A stretch of DNA of 64,000 nucleotides from Tiliqua scincoides (GCF_035046505.1 NC_089826.1:6673254-6737253), one strand, 5' to 3'. Counted from the stretch's first letter, positions 44,694-57,544 are shown. Translations and numbers: made by a program. Notes: generated by a model not told the origin, from the sequence alone.

Positions 44694-47355
44694 CTTTGGA
44701 ATGGAATGACAGTGATTACAAGTCAAGGAGCTATGAGGAGTGAGAGAAATTTCACATGTTGCCATGGTTTAACAAATGAATGAATGAATATTATACCCAT
44801 AATGCAGATGAGAAGACTAAAGCTGACAGGGAGCAATTTGTCTAAGACCACCATAAGAGTTTCTGGCAAAAGCAAGATTCAAACAGCCTGTTAGCTACTA
44901 CTCTAAACAGCTCCTTTGGGTGAGCTGTTGGGATTTAGCTTGCTAACTACAGTGGTGAACCAAGTGCCCCCCTTTTTCACTGCTGCATTAACAGAAAGTG
45001 AAACAGGGGCATTTCTTGGAGGTGGGTGTGCTGCAAAATTCATTGCCGGAAGTGGTGGTAAGCACTCCTCCTGGTGGGTGCCAACTGCCACCCCCCCCCA
45101 TAACTCTTGATGCTGTGGCAGCAATGCCACATGGAGCACTGAGATATTTCAGCTCAGCCCTCCCAATCACCCTAATCTTTGGCTTCGGTTCTGTGGTTTA
45201 TGTAACGTCAATCCCAGTCGCCAGTGTAATTCCCAGTCCAATTAAAATGCAAAATATTCATTGCATTGAACAGCTGGCACTGACAGCTACATGTTTCAAA
45301 TACTATGAGAATTATTTTGTGGTTTTATTTTTAAATGGTAAAATTCCACATCGTATTTTGCAAGTATAAAAACATGGATTCATTATCATTTTTTTTAAAT
45401 TTCGGATGGATTTGTGGATTAAAAGCCACAGACTGATCAACCAATTCAAATTCATATTATAGCACCTTAATATGAAGACTAAAAATGTGAATCTTATTAT
45501 GCTACTCTCTCTCTTTCTCCCTACCCTGCCAACTGAATTTCTGGGAGTGAGATATCCTTTTTCACCTCCATTTGGCTTAAAAAATATTTCCACGACGTGC
45601 TTGGACTCAGTATGATCCATCTTTACAAAATTACACTGAGGAATTGGCTTTGGTACATCTGAAATCCCATTCTTTGTTTGGTTGTTTTCCATGCGGCTTA
45701 ACTCAGTTCCTGACCTTTGGGTCCAGCAGGGAAAGGTATACATTTTTTTCAGCACAATCTCTCTCCCGTGATGACACATATTCACAGCCCAGGACAATGG
45801 GGTGGAAATAATAAGTGACATTTCGAGCACAATACTATTCTTTTCTACACTCCCCTGGTTGGTGCAGCCACATCAACCATGAGCAAGCTTGGGGGATGGG
45901 GGTAGAGTGGCTTAGGAGATAAAAGGGGAGTTTTCCCCTTACGCCCCTGTAAGAGTCCTGCTCTGTCAAACATCAGAGGAGACAAAGAGTGCTGGGAGGC
46001 TTGCAAAAGTGGGGATAGGATCAGGTGGACACCATCACTACCCAAACCCCAAAAGCAAGGAACCCTCTGCCTCACCTTTTCTCTTGGGGAGGTGGCAGTG
46101 GATTCAAGCTAAAGGCTTTCCTCATTCAGCAGCATGCCCTAACAGGGGACGGAAGGAAGCAGGAAGGGAGTGAGCATGCTAACCATTAGGCTCTACTGCC
46201 CTGCATCACCATGCAGTCTCTGCCAGCTCCTCTCTTGACCCCGACAGGCAGCAAGTCACTCTGATTGGACACCAGCACACATAAAACTGCAGAGAGATGT
46301 TCATTCATGCCAGTGCCTGTGTAAGCCCAGGCTGGTGAGCATCTAGTAAGCCCTGCTACTATCTCTGTCTTCACAGATGGCATCTGTTCCCAGATGCATT
46401 GTGCTGCGATGCTTCTCTGGGAAGCATATTCCCGCAGTTGCATAGCACATCCAATAAAGAGGATTCTCCTTATCAGCAGGTCCAACAGCAATGGATTTGA
46501 CTCAGTGAGGGTACGGAACCCATGCTGGAGGGCCTCACATGATCTCCTTGACATGACCAGAAGCGCCTTCTGGTCATGTCCAGGAGGTGTTCTGAGGTGC
46601 AGGGAGGTCACATGTGGTCTCCCTGCATCTCAGAGGGCCTCTGAAAGGTACTTCTGGTTTGCTGGCAGCACCGTGGATTTGATTATCCATGGAAATTGGT
46701 ATCCATGGGGATCCTTCCTGGAACAGATCCCCGTTCCTGGAACAGATACCACGGGCTGACTTTATCCTTCTTTCACAACTTAGCAACAGTGAAGCCTTCC
46801 ATTTAATTACATGACCTTATAAGTATTATCTGCTCAGATATATGTATTATTGTAAACTAGCCACACACAAGCTTGTGCTCTAGCTTGTCCTCTGCGCCCA
46901 TTTTCAAGGAGCTGTGGAAGATGCAAAACCTACATCTCGGGTTGAAAACCAAGATCGCGAAATGCAAGTTGTCCCAAACATTCAGGACCCCAACGTTGGA
47001 AGGGTGAAACGCAAGTGAACTAGAGCATCTTTTTGCAAGGTGGAGCAGAAAAGTGGCAGGTCCGCCTACAGAACATCTTTCCAAATTTTCCACAGGTTCC
47101 ATATTGTATCACAGCCTCTCATGCACTGCGGCACTGCACTAATTCTGCTAGGGCTTGTGCAAGTGCTCTGGGAACAGTGCTACGATGCATTCCACTCACA
47201 GTTCTTTAGATCCCAGGGTAGTTTTTGGTTTTAAGTGAAACGCCCCAATTCAACTTCCCCACTGACATTTCCATGAAGGCCAGGAAGTCCACAACATGCC
47301 CCATAATGAAATCTTTCCCTTGGCTACTGAGATAGCAGAATTAAAGTTGGTATGA
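44694..47355. other. Unassigned 2.7-kb stretch upstream of NPFFR2
   Basis: Contains a 172-codon minus frame (45312-45830) without a domain I know, and a dispersed segment at 46430-46750 similar in wording to 36370-36600 and 49890-50260. The missing 5' exon of NPFFR2 may lie here or further upstream. Confidence 0.4.
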
Positions 47356-47357
47356 AT

Positions 47358-47715
47358 GTTAATAATAATAATAATAATACTTTATTTTTATCCCGCCCTT
47401 CTCCCTAACGGGACCCAGGGCGGCTAACAACATATTAAAAAACAATAGAATTTAAAAACATTAATACAAACAGATAAAAACATTTAAAAACACACTACAG
47501 GGCCATAAAAACAGTAGTCAGATTAAAAGAGTAAAAGAGCAGATCACCGAGGAATCAAGCCTGTAAAACTAAAAGATGTATAAAAACGTTAAGAAGGCCA
47601 GAAATCAGAAGGCTTGTTTAAACAACAGTGTTTTCAGGCCTCGCCGAAAGCTCTCAAGAGAGGGAGCCATTCTCAAGTCAAGGGGAAGGGAGTTCCATAA
47701 TGTTAATGGCAATCC
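47358..47715 (-). mobile_element. L2-like LINE 3' region
   Basis: (taa)n then tttatttttatcccgccctt, gggacccagggcggctaaca and ttcaggcctcgccgaaagct: the usual 3' region of L2-type LINEs in reptiles, in minus orientation. Confidence 0.65.
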
Positions 47716-47976
47716 CCCAGCTGATCTACAGAATCATCCCGTTATACAGGGCTTTCCCTTAGATTTCTATTAGCTAAAGTTCTAGCTTTCGTTCCTTGCC
47801 GTCCTCTCACTTTCTCTCTCTCCTCACACCTCCCTGGTCTGTTCTGCTTTCAGTCTGCACACCTCCCGACAGCTTGTGACAGCACAGCTCTTTCCTTGCA
47901 AAAAAGAATCATAATTGGTCTGCACACAAAAGTCAGACACATAAATTGCTGGGGAAATGGAAGAAACCGTATAATG

Positions 47977-49313
47977 CAGTGGTTTTCAACCACTGTGATG
48001 CGGCACGCTAGTGTGCCACGGGTCCAAGGAGTCAGGCGGCAGTGGCTGCATGCTGGGGGGGGAGAAGCGGCAGCTTGGAGCCTCGCGCAGCAGTAGGAGA
48101 GAAAGGGGTAGCTGCGCAGGGGCTTGAACGCTCCTGCTGTTGCTGGTGCCTGCCCCGCGCGCTGATTGGGCAGCCAGCCAGCCAGCCAGCCAGCCAGAGA
48201 AGCCTGGAAGAGCTCCCAGCGGGTGGAACGTGGAGGGAGTAAGGGCGAGCAGTGGGAGGAAGGAGGGAGTGAGAGTGAGCCTGAAGGTGGAAGCTGGCAG
48301 GAGCCAGATGGCTGGCAAGGATCCTAGAGAGACCTTTATCCTTGTCTGCAATGCCCCAAAGTGACCCTGCCTGCATTGCCTCCCCTGGCAAGGCTTTGGC
48401 AGGAAGGGCACTGGGCCACAATCCTATCCACACTTACCTAGGAGCAAGCCCCATTGACTATAATGGGGCTTACTTCTGAGCAGACATACAGAGGCTTGGT
48501 TGCATTCTTTCTTGAAAGAATGAGCAGGCAAGTGATGCTTTTCTCTCCCCCACCCCACCTCCTTCCCTCCTGCACACACATCCCCCATCATAATTGCAGC
48601 TTCTGCCCCTCCTCTTCCTCTTCACCACCTTCCAAAGTTCAGAAGGTGCCTCCGATTCCCTTTCTCTCTCTCCCCCCCACCCTAGTGAATCCTGCACTTG
48701 TTTCAGCCACATCTCCTCACTGTCCCTCACAGCACATTTCTATTCCTCCAGTGTGCTTAGTCTCATAAGAACATAAGAACAGCCCCACTGGATCAGGCCA
48801 TAGGCCCATCTAGTTCAGCTTCCTGTATCTCACAGCAGCCACCAAATGCCCCAGGGAGCACACAAGACAACAGACATAAGAAGAGTCCCACTGGATCAGG
48901 CCAAAGACCGATCTAGTCCAGCTTCCTGTATCTCACAGCAGCCCACCAAATGCCCCATGGAGCACACCAGTCTCATCTCTCTTTGCCACTTCCTGGCATA
49001 TCAGGGCACATCAATTGATAACAGTAACAGACCTGCTTCAAAACCTTTCCAGAAACCACATACACCTCCCTCTCCAAGCTTCTGGGGAATTTCTGTCATT
49101 GTCATGTAATGATCTAAGGCTGCCATCCCAACCACACTATCCTGAGAGTAAGCCCCATTGAACAAAATAGTAACCTGAGTAAACCTGGTTAGGCTTGTGC
49201 CCTTAGCTATATTAATTAAATTAATTGTAACATAATAATGTAACTAAAAAGTAGTAGTGTGCCTTGACAACTTTAGTGCCTTGTCAGTGTGCAGTGAGCT
49301 GAAAAAATGGCTG
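47977..49313. mobile_element. 1.34-kb hAT family C element with GC-rich interior
   Basis: Left end cagtggttttcaaccactgt, right end gctgaaaaaatggctg, flanked by gtataatg on both sides (47969-47976, 49314-49321), so one insertion. The interior (about 48025-48400) is GC-rich with CpGs and an (agcc)n run, unlike the 230-bp family C copies. It also holds CR1 tails (48768-48970). Confidence 0.85.
48768..48970 (-). mobile_element. Two CR1 3'-end units inside the hAT element
   Basis: cataagaacagccccactgg followed about 107 bp later by a second, more diverged unit (ataagaagagtcccactgga). The spacing is not 140 bp and the ZNF143-like linker is absent. Confidence 0.8.
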
Positions 49314-49321
49314 GTATAATG

Positions 49322-49525
49322 TAATGAATACCTTTAGCCCAGTGATGGGGGCGAAACTGGATCTTCTAATGCACACATTTGACAAGGGCATGGATTAAAT
49401 TTGATAATGATCTGCTTCGTACACAGAAGAGCTGAAAGGGGGAAGTTACTAAAATACTAAATTATAAAACAAGAATAATCCAAAGGACAATGGTGAGAAC
49501 TTTCTACTGAAGCTGGTCAACACCG
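49322..49525. other. Unassigned sequence
   Basis: Short gap between repeats; nothing recognised. Confidence 0.4.
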
Positions 49526-49526
49526 T

Positions 49527-49732
49527 TCTGGTGTAGTGGTTAGAGAGATGGACTTAGACCTGGAAGATCCAGGTTCGAATCCCCCCTCAGCCACGAAGCT
49601 TCCTGGGTGACCTTGGGTCAGTCACTTTCTCTCACCCTCACCTACTCCAGGACAAAAGGAAGGGAGCAGCTGTGTACACTGCCCTTTGGAGGAAGGGTAG
49701 TATAAAAATGTGAAAAAATAAATAAATACATG
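49527..49732 (+). mobile_element. tRNA-derived SINE, CORE/MIR-like
   Basis: tctggtgtagtggttagaga (A box), aggttcgaatcccccctc (B box), tgggtgaccttgggtcagtc (core-like) and a tail ending (aaat)n. The wording follows the MIR/CORE-SINE layout. Confidence 0.78.
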
Positions 49733-50722
49733 CAAGGGGGCAGGGTGGACTAATTTAAATCATGATAATTCAGATCATTTTGTAGTAAAAGACCATTTAG
49801 CTCAACTTAAATCAGGTTTCCCTTTCTGCATTTATTTCCCAAAGAAGCATCTAAGCTAAACAGCTGAAGTATCATTTAAGACATACAGGTTCATTTTCCA
49901 TGGTTGCAGATTTGGGGACCGCGGATTTAATTCATCATGGATTTCGAACCTGTGGTGGAGTGCCAGACCTGAGTTCGCAAACACGACCGAAGGAGTTCTC
50001 CGGTCACATCTGGGAGGACTTTGAGGCTGCATGCGGCCTTTAGAAACCTCAAACACTAGTGCATGAAAACCAGAAGTGCCTTTCCAGCACCTCTGGAGGT
50101 ATTTCTAAGATCTGGAAAGGCCACAAATGACCTCTGCAGGTCTCAGAACACTTCTGGACAGCAGCAGGAGAACATCTCCGGTGGTCCTGTCCAGTGGTCC
50201 TATGGACCAGACTCACAGATTTGCCTAGTCGCAGGTTTCTGAATCTGTGAGGGTTCAAGATATTTCTCCATGGGCCCCAGTTGCTTCTCCCTGCTAAATA
50301 AAAGAGGAGCACCCACTTGAAACAGTGCTTCTTACCCAGTTAGCAGGGGTCTTTTGCTAAGTCTTCTCTCATCTACTCCAAGATAGCGAGGTGCATTTCC
50401 AGGTTTGATGGCAGCACACAAGACGCATAGTAGGGTTTTTGTTGTTGCTTTTTTGTAGCGCAGAGGTGGTGCACCCCAGACCCAATCAGGCAACTTTCTG
50501 GGTTGCACTGCCCCCGCTCATCAGAGAGCCTTGCTATCCCCCAAATCGCCAGGTCTAGGAGAAAAAGGTGGTGCCGCCTTCTGTTCCTGGAACACTTGAC
50601 ATTCGTTTCAATTAAAAGTAAATTGCTGGAGGAGCGAGAAACAATTCAGCCATCGTAATTATTTCCCTGAAGCAGAAATTGGAAGCTAGGAATAGCACAG
50701 CAAGGAAGCAGCAATTTTCCAC
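49733..50722. other. Unassigned; dispersed segment at 49890-50260
   Basis: The segment resembles 36370-36600 and 46430-46750 (ggaccgcggatttaattcat, accagaagtgcctttcc), probably one old DNA-element family. No gene. Confidence 0.4.
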
Positions 50723-50726
50723 AGAT

Positions 50727-51085
50727 CAGTGTTTCTCAAACTGTGGGTCGAGACCCACTAGGTGGGTCGCGAGCCAATTTCAGTTGGGTCCCCATTCATT
50801 TCAATATTTTATTTTTAATAGACTTGATGCTACTATGGTATGTGACTACATCTGGGGAAATGCTACAGACTTGTGCTTTTAACAAGCTATTATGTATATG
50901 CTTTGAACAATGATAGCAAATGGGATTTACGCCTGGGTAAGTGTGGGTAGGATTGCAGCCTAGGATTATTAAAAATTTTTCCTGCATGATGATGTCACTT
51001 CTGGTCATGACATCACTTCCGGCGGGTCCTGACAGATTCTCATTCTAAAAAGTGGGTCCCAGTGCTAAATATGTGAGAACCACTG
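50727..51085. mobile_element. hAT-like element, family D
   Basis: cagtgtttctcaaactgtgg at the left, gtgagaaccactg at the right, about 359 bp. Near-identical layout to 60566-60906. LINE copy F begins directly after it. Confidence 0.82.
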
Positions 51086-51089
51086 CCAT

Positions 51090-51411
51090 CGAGGGATCTG
51101 AAGGCCTTAGGAGTGGACCTCAACAGGTGGGAAACCCTGGCCTCTGAGCGGCCCGCTTGGAGGCAGGCTGTGCAGCATGGCCTTTGCCAGTTTGAAGAGA
51201 CACTTGGCCAACAGTCTGAGGCTAAGAGGCAAAGAAGGAAGGCCCATAGCCAGGGAGACAGACCAGGGACAGACTGCACTTGCTCCCAGCGTGGAAGGGA
51301 TTGTCACTCCCAAATCGGCCTTTTCAGCCACACTAGACACTGTTCCAGAACCACCATTCAGAGCGGTTCTAAGACGATACCATAGTCTTTCGAGACTGAA
51401 GGTTGCCAACA
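51090..51411 (+). mobile_element. LINE C-terminal fragment, copy F
   Basis: Encodes VDLNRWETLASERPAWRQAV and the zinc-cluster region (CTCSQRGRDC, one cysteine changed to Arg), then the hairpin tail and gttgccaac. Confidence 0.83.
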
Positions 51412-51645
51412 AGGACTGCCATCAATAATTGTCCAAGAATCACAGTTACCACTTCAGTGGAAGTTGCACAAAGTTCAAATGATCTTCAGTCTCTTTCTGG
51501 AGAGGACAGAATTTGCAGTGACGAAAGCCTGGTGGCCCCTTTCATAAGGAGGTTTGCCCAATGCCCTTTAAAGTGCACAGCGAACCCATTTCATTTTCAT
51601 CTAATTGGAATGTCTCAACAGCAACCCACAAACCAAACTGGGGAG
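51412..51645. other. Unassigned sequence
   Basis: Nothing recognised. Confidence 0.4.
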
Positions 51646-51647
51646 GT

Positions 51648-51785
51648 CCGTATGCAGTGATAGCACTTGTACTTTACATGCAGAAGGGCCTAGATTTGAT
51701 CCCTGACATCTCCAGGTAAAGCAGAGAAGAATTCCTGCCTGAAACCTTAGATAGCCATTGTCGGTGCAGACAATACTTCCTATGT
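51648..51785 (+). mobile_element. tRNA-derived SINE, second type
   Basis: agtgatagcacttgtacttt, acatgcagaagggcctagat and ttgatccctgacatctccag follow the layout of a common squamate tRNA SINE, with gcctgaaaccttagatagcc after it. The 3' tail is lost. Confidence 0.6.
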
Positions 51786-52440
51786 ACCTAAATTAAGACA
51801 GGTTCACACATGAATGTTCTTCACTCACTCTAGGTTCAACTAATAACCAGTAGGTGTGGACTGGTCATCACACTACTAGTGTCACATCTAAGGGCATAAA
51901 AATGAAAGTTCCATATAAGCAAAAGGTCTTTCAGCAGATGCAGCTAACCCCTTCACAGAAATGAGTGGGACAGCTTATGGTTGAGTAAGAGAAAAGCAGC
52001 AAAGCAACCTGCCATCATTGCTGCCTCCTGGTGCTTCTCCAGATGGAACTGGGCTTCTCCTCCTTTCACAGGGGCCAGAAGAATCAACTGCACTGTAAGG
52101 AGGAGGAAAAGAAGAAGCCAAAGCCAGGGAAGTGAACTACCATGATCATTGGTTCCAAGCCTTGGAAGGCTTATTCAAAGGCTTATTTGGAAGGCTATAT
52201 CATCACGTGTTGCCGGACGGGGTGTCCAACCAGGGGTTATAGGGCTATAGTTATAGGGCAAAAGTTATAGCCAACCAAGGGCCGGACAAAGATATGCGGT
52301 GTCCAACGAGGGGCCGGACAATGGTATATCATCACGCCATGCCCACTGCAAGGGAGGAGGACTATCATAGGGGTGACACAAACCCTAGCAAGGCCACCAG
52401 GAATGACTTCTCAGTCCAAAGCTCCAGAGGATTTCATTCA
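51786..52440. other. Unassigned; scrambled hAT family A piece at 52195-52400
   Basis: 52195-52400 has ggggtgacacaaaccctagc and short local duplications (ttatagggc, ggggccggacaa). The family A body is rearranged. Confidence 0.45.
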
Positions 52441-52448
52441 GTGGTCTC

Positions 52449-54753
52449 ATATAGATTATATGAGGCGGACTTCCTCAAATGAGGAGGCTGGTTAGAAGGA
52501 GGTTGAAAGGGAGGGTAAAAAGAGTCCAGTCTCTCCAGAGTGCATGGAGGCTGCTTAAAACAACAGTAATAGAGGCCCAGCAGAGGTGTATACCGCAAAG
52601 AAAGAAGGGTTCCACTAAATCCAGGAGAGTGCCCGCATGGCTAACCAGCCAAGTTAGAGAGGCTGTGAAGGGCAAGGAAGCTTCCTTCCGTAAATGGAAG
52701 TCTTGCCCTAATGAAGAGAATAAAAAGGAACATAAACTGTGGCAAAAGAAATGTAAGAAGGTGATAGGGGAGGCCAAGCGAGACTATGAGGAACGCATGG
52801 CCAGCAACATTAAGGGGAATAATAAAAGCTTCTTCAAATATGTTAGAAGCAGGAAACCCGCCAGAGAAGCAGTTGGCCCTCTGGATGGTGAGGGAGGGAA
52901 AGGGGAGATAAAAGGAGACTTAGAGATGGCAGAGAAATTAAATGAGTTCTTTGCATCTGTCTTCACGGCAGAAGACCTCGGGCAGATACCGCTGCCCGAA
53001 CGGCCCCTCCTAACCGAGGAGTTAAGTCAGATAGAGGTTAAAAGAGAAGATGTTTCAGACCTCATTGATAAATTAAAGATCAATAAGTCACCGGGCCCTG
53101 ATGGCATACACCCAAGGGTTATTAAGGAATTGAAGAATGAAGTTGCAGATCTCTTGACTAAGGTATGCAACTTGTCCCTCAAAACAGCCACGGTACCAGA
53201 AGATTGGAGGATAGCAAATGTCACGCCTATTTTTAAAAAGGGAAAGAGGGGGGACCCGGGAAACTATAGGCCGGTCAGCCTAACATCCATACCGGGTAAG
53301 ATGGTGGAATGCCTCATCAAAGATAGGATCTCAAAACACATAGACGAACAGGCCTTGCTGAGGGAGAGTCAGCATGGCTTCTGTAAGGGTAAGTCTTGCC
53401 TCACGAACCTTATAGAATTCTTTGAAAAGGTCAACAGGCATGTGGATGCGGGAGAACCCGTGGACATTATATATCTGGACTTTCAGAAGGCATTTGACAC
53501 GGTCCCTCACCAAAGGCTACTGAAAAAACTCCACAGTCAGGGAATTAGAGGACAGGTCCTCTCGTGGATTGAGAACTGGTTGGAGGCCAGGAAGCAGCGA
53601 GTGGGTGTCAATGGGCAATTTTCACAATGGAGAGAGGTGAAAAGCGGTGTGCCCCAAGGATCTGTCCTGGGACCGGTGCTTTTCAACCTCTTCATAAATG
53701 ACCTGGAGACAGGGTTGAGCAGTGAAGTGGCTAAGTTTGCAGACGACACCAAACTTTTCCGAGTGGTAAAGACCAGAAGTGATTGTGAGGAGCTCCAGAA
53801 GGATCTCTCCAGACTGGCAGAATGGGCAGCAAAATGGCAGATGCGCTTCAATGTCAGTAAGTGTAAAGTCATGCACATTGGGGCAAAAAATCAAAACTTT
53901 AGATATAGGCTGATGGGTTCTGAGCTGTCTGTGACAGATCAGGAGAGAGATCTTGGGGTGGTGGTGGACAGGTCGATGAAAGTGTCGACCCAATGTGCGG
54001 CGGCAGTGAAGAAGGCCAATTCTATGCTTGGGATCATTACGAAGGGTATTGAGAACAAAACGGCTAATATTATAATGCCGTTGTACAAATCTATGGTAAG
54101 GCCACACCTGGAGTATTGTGTCCAGTTCTGGTCGCCGCATCTCAAAAAAGACATAGTGGAAATGGAAAAGGTGCAAAAGAGAGCGACTAAGCTGATTACG
54201 GGGCTGGGGCACCTTCCTTATGAGGAAAGGCTACGGCGTTTGGGCCTCTTCAGCCTAGAAAAGAGACGCTTGAGGGGGGACATGATTGAGACATACAAAA
54301 TTATGCAGGGGATGGACAGAGTGGATAGGGAGATGCTCTTTACACTCTCACATAATACCAGAACCAGGGGACATCCACTAAAATTGAGTGTTGGGCGGGT
54401 TAGGACAGACAAAAGAAAATATTTCTTTACTCAGCGCGTGGTCAGTCTGTGGAACTCCTTGCCACAGGATGTGGTGCTGGCGTCTAGCTTAGACGCCTTT
54501 AAAAGGGGATTGAACGAGTTTCTGGAGGAAAAATCCATTATGGGGTACAAGCCATGATGTGTATGCGCAACCTCCTGATTTTAGGAATGGGTTAAGTCAG
54601 AATGCCAGATGTAGGGGAGAGCACCAGGACGAGGTCTCTTGTTATCTGGTGTGCTCCCTGGGGCATTTGGTGGGCCGCTGTGAGATACAGGAAGCTGGAC
54701 TAGATGGGCCTATCGCCTGATCCAGTGGGGCTGTTCTTATGTTCTTATGTTCT
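52449..54753 (+). mobile_element. CR1 LINE with open RT frame (692 codons)
   Basis: The frame 52479-54557 is uninterrupted. After a basic linker come the RT blocks: SPGPDGIHPRVIKEL, NYRPVSLTSIPGKMVECLIK, QHGFCKGKSCLTNL, IIYLDFQKAFDTVPH (catalytic Asp), GVPQGSVLGPVLFNLFINDL and KFADDTKLF (FADD at residues 420-423), then SKCKVMHIGAKNQN and the CR1 C-terminus to MGYKP. The endonuclease domain and ORF1 are absent: the element is 5'-truncated at the EN-RT linker, so it cannot move by itself. The 3' UTR ends in three GTTCTTAT repeats. Near-identity with the 2.0-, 21.7- and 14-kb copies points to recent activity of the family. Confidence 0.95.
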
Positions 54754-56515
54754 TATGATGCTCTTGGGTCAGCGCAAGAGACTTGCGCCAGCCCAAGTAT
54801 GGGTGTGGAGTGCACCCCTTAATTAATTAGCTTAGATTTTGTTGTTTGGGGTGGTGTTAAAAATTTTCCTGCATGGTACCACCAAACCACCATTTCCTTT
54901 AGAAAGGACAGTTAACTTGGAACAGAACCATCTGGAAAGAAATTCAGATGACAATTTCGGAAGCACTTCTACCATATCCAGCAACAAGGGATGCTTCATA
55001 CATGCGTATATATGTCCCTTGATCTTTCTGTTCAAGGCTATACATTTCATAAGTGGCAGCTTTAGTTCAATACGAGGTTGGAAATTGAGGGTTGGAGGGG
55101 GCAGAAAAGTGGGGGACATTAGGGGGCACCACCAGCCGGTAGTCAAAAAAGCTCCAGGTTGAAAAAGTCTGGGAACCACTGCATGGTGACTGACAGCCTA
55201 CTGAGTTTCAGCCCTACCCGGAAAGGCTGCCAGTGCTGACCTTGGAACAGTCTGCATGCAAATCATGTACCCCACCACTAAGTCCTTCCCCATCTCCTTT
55301 TCCAAGTGCAGAAACAATTTGCCACAACCCATGGGGATGTTACCATGCGCTTACACAGCATTCCCCAACTCATTTATGAGAACAAGACAAATTCGAGATA
55401 CCCCACCAACAAGTTCTATACTATACGCAGGTCTCTTGAGTCCAAAAATTACACAGAGGAGGTTCATTCAAGTCACATAAGACCACTGAACCTACCTTTT
55501 ACGGTGTCAGGTATCAACTAAATGTAGCATCGCAAATTGTTACATGTCCGTAAGACTGAAACGTTCCAGGTTATTCAAGAGCTCCACTGAGGCAGAAGCA
55601 CATAATTCGCATTTAAGGAAAACACGTCCGGGTGACATGGTCAATGTGCAACTCTCTATCAGCGGCACTTTGGAACAAAAATGAGTCTGAGGCAGGCCTT
55701 ACAAGCCCTCCCCAGCAGCAAAAAAATTAGAGGCGTACGTGTGAGCAATTCAAGTGGACCTCCTCATCCATCTTCCAGGCTCAAGAGGCAGGTTAAAATT
55801 CATTAGACACCACTACCTCAGATGACGCACTTCTTTCTTCTTGCCCCAGCCCCAGAGCAGACATCAGGTAGCAGCCCTCAGGTAGCTGAGTCCCCCACTC
55901 CCACCCTGAGTGCACTGGTACAGTATTTACAGATAAGGAAAGCAGATTCACCGATAATAAGAGTTAGGTGGCAATTCTACCCTTCGCAGATAAGCAAATT
56001 CATGTATAAAGAGAACCGACTGTATGCTCTCTGTACACTGCACACACATTTCAGACTCCAGCAGAAATTTATCTTGTGAGGGTGCAGGAGAATGGAGGTG
56101 GTTCCTTCACTTAAAGCAGTGGGAGTGCCCCCCCCCCACAAGGGAATCTTGATGTGATTTTTGGTTGCATATGTTTTTCGGCGAACAGGAAGGGACCTCA
56201 CTAGCACGCCTCTGACTCAGCTCATTAACCACCACAAGCACAGAAAGTGGCGTGGAACTTACTTCAGAGTGCTTTCGCGGCATTAAACATTTATTTACAA
56301 GACTTCAAAGAGCATTTTTGCCTGTGCAGACCTACTGTAGAAAAATTTTGAACAGCTAGCCCTCAAATTACTGTGTTTTTTGTCCCCCATCCTATTTATC
56401 CCCCCCCCCAACTTTCATGGCACAAACATTTGGCATCTGCCCTCAATAATCGTCATGGCACCCTGTATTCCATCTGGAAGGCAATTGATCTGCACAGAGG
56501 CTGCCATGCATAATA
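54754..56515. other. Mostly unassigned 1.8-kb stretch
   Basis: 54755-54810 has gcgcaagagacttgcgccag, the dispersed motif of 24230 and 26830. Otherwise no gene or repeat recognised. Confidence 0.4.
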
Positions 56516-56841
56516 CCTTAGAGCAGGGGTCTCCAAACCCCGGGCTGGGGGCCAGATGCAGCCCACGACAAGCCTCTATCCAGCCCGCAGCTAGCCCCTT
56601 GTCCCCTGAAAGCCTCTGGCCCATTCAACTGTATGTGACCAGAGCTGTGCTCTGGTTGTGTCTGGAGGGTGTTCTGAGGGCCAGAGAGGTTGAATGAATG
56701 AGCCCATTCATTCATTTATTCACTCACTGAAGTTCCATCTCTAAATTTTATATTTAAAAATTTTTTCCAGCCCTCAACACCATGCCAGATATTTGATGTG
56801 GCTCTGTATTGGAATTGCGGAAGATATTACCAAGGAGATAG

Positions 56842-57544
56842 GGTAATATCGCTCACAACAGGAGAGGAAACTGAACTGAATATTCGCTCACAACAGGAGA
56901 GGAAACTGAATGCTTTCCACATGCACTGAGAGGAAACTGAACTGAATATTCGCTCACAACAGGAGAGGAAACTGAACACTTTCCACATGTGCTGCCTCTG
57001 ACGCATTCTCGGCATCACCTGGCAGGACAAAGTTCCAAACACAGTCCTGGAACGAGCTGGAATCCCTAGCATGTATGCACTGCTGAAACAGAGACGCCTG
57101 CGTTGGCTCAGTCATGTTGTGAGAATGGATGATGGCCGGATCCCAAAGGATCTCCACTATGGAGAACTCGTGCAAGGAAAGCGCCCTACAGGTAGACCAC
57201 AGCTGCGATACAAGGACATCTGCAAGAGGGATCTGAAGGCCTTAGGAGTTGACCTCAACAGGTGGGAAACCTTGGCCTCTGAGCGGCCCACTTGGAGGCA
57301 GGCTGTGTAGCATGGCCTTTCCCAGTTTGAAGAGACACTTGGCCAACAGTCTGAGGCTAAGAGGCAAAGAAGGAAGGCCCATAGCCAGGGAGACAGACCA
57401 GGGACAGACTGCACTTGCTCCCAGTGTGGAAGGGATTGTCACTCCCGAATTGGCCTTTTCAGCCACACTAGACTCTGTTCCAGAACCACCATTCAGAGCG
57501 TGATACCATAGTCTTTCGAGACTGAAGGTTGCCAACAACAACAA
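56842..57544 (+). mobile_element. LINE C-terminal fragment, copy G, with 16-bp duplication
   Basis: Flanked by attaccaaggagatag at 56826-56841 and 57545-57560, a perfect 16-bp target duplication. The 5' part repeats aggagaggaaactgaa and tattcgctcacaacagg two to three times; from there it reads on to the GHV and GRP blocks, the zinc-cluster region and hairpin tail with (caa)n. Confidence 0.9.

Noticed and set aside
45312-45830. 172-codon minus-strand frame upstream of NPFFR2
   Set aside because: Considered as an upstream receptor exon, but it has no similarity to NPFF-receptor N-termini and no matching splice donor was evident.
48032-48433. GC-rich minus-strand frames as a host exon
   Set aside because: They lie inside a hAT element bounded by an exact target duplication, and the peptides are low-complexity; kept only as a possible captured sequence.
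53622-54212. 196-codon minus-strand frame opposite the CR1 RT
   Set aside because: Antisense shadow of the RT frame; the same shadow peptide appears wherever CR1 occurs in this window.
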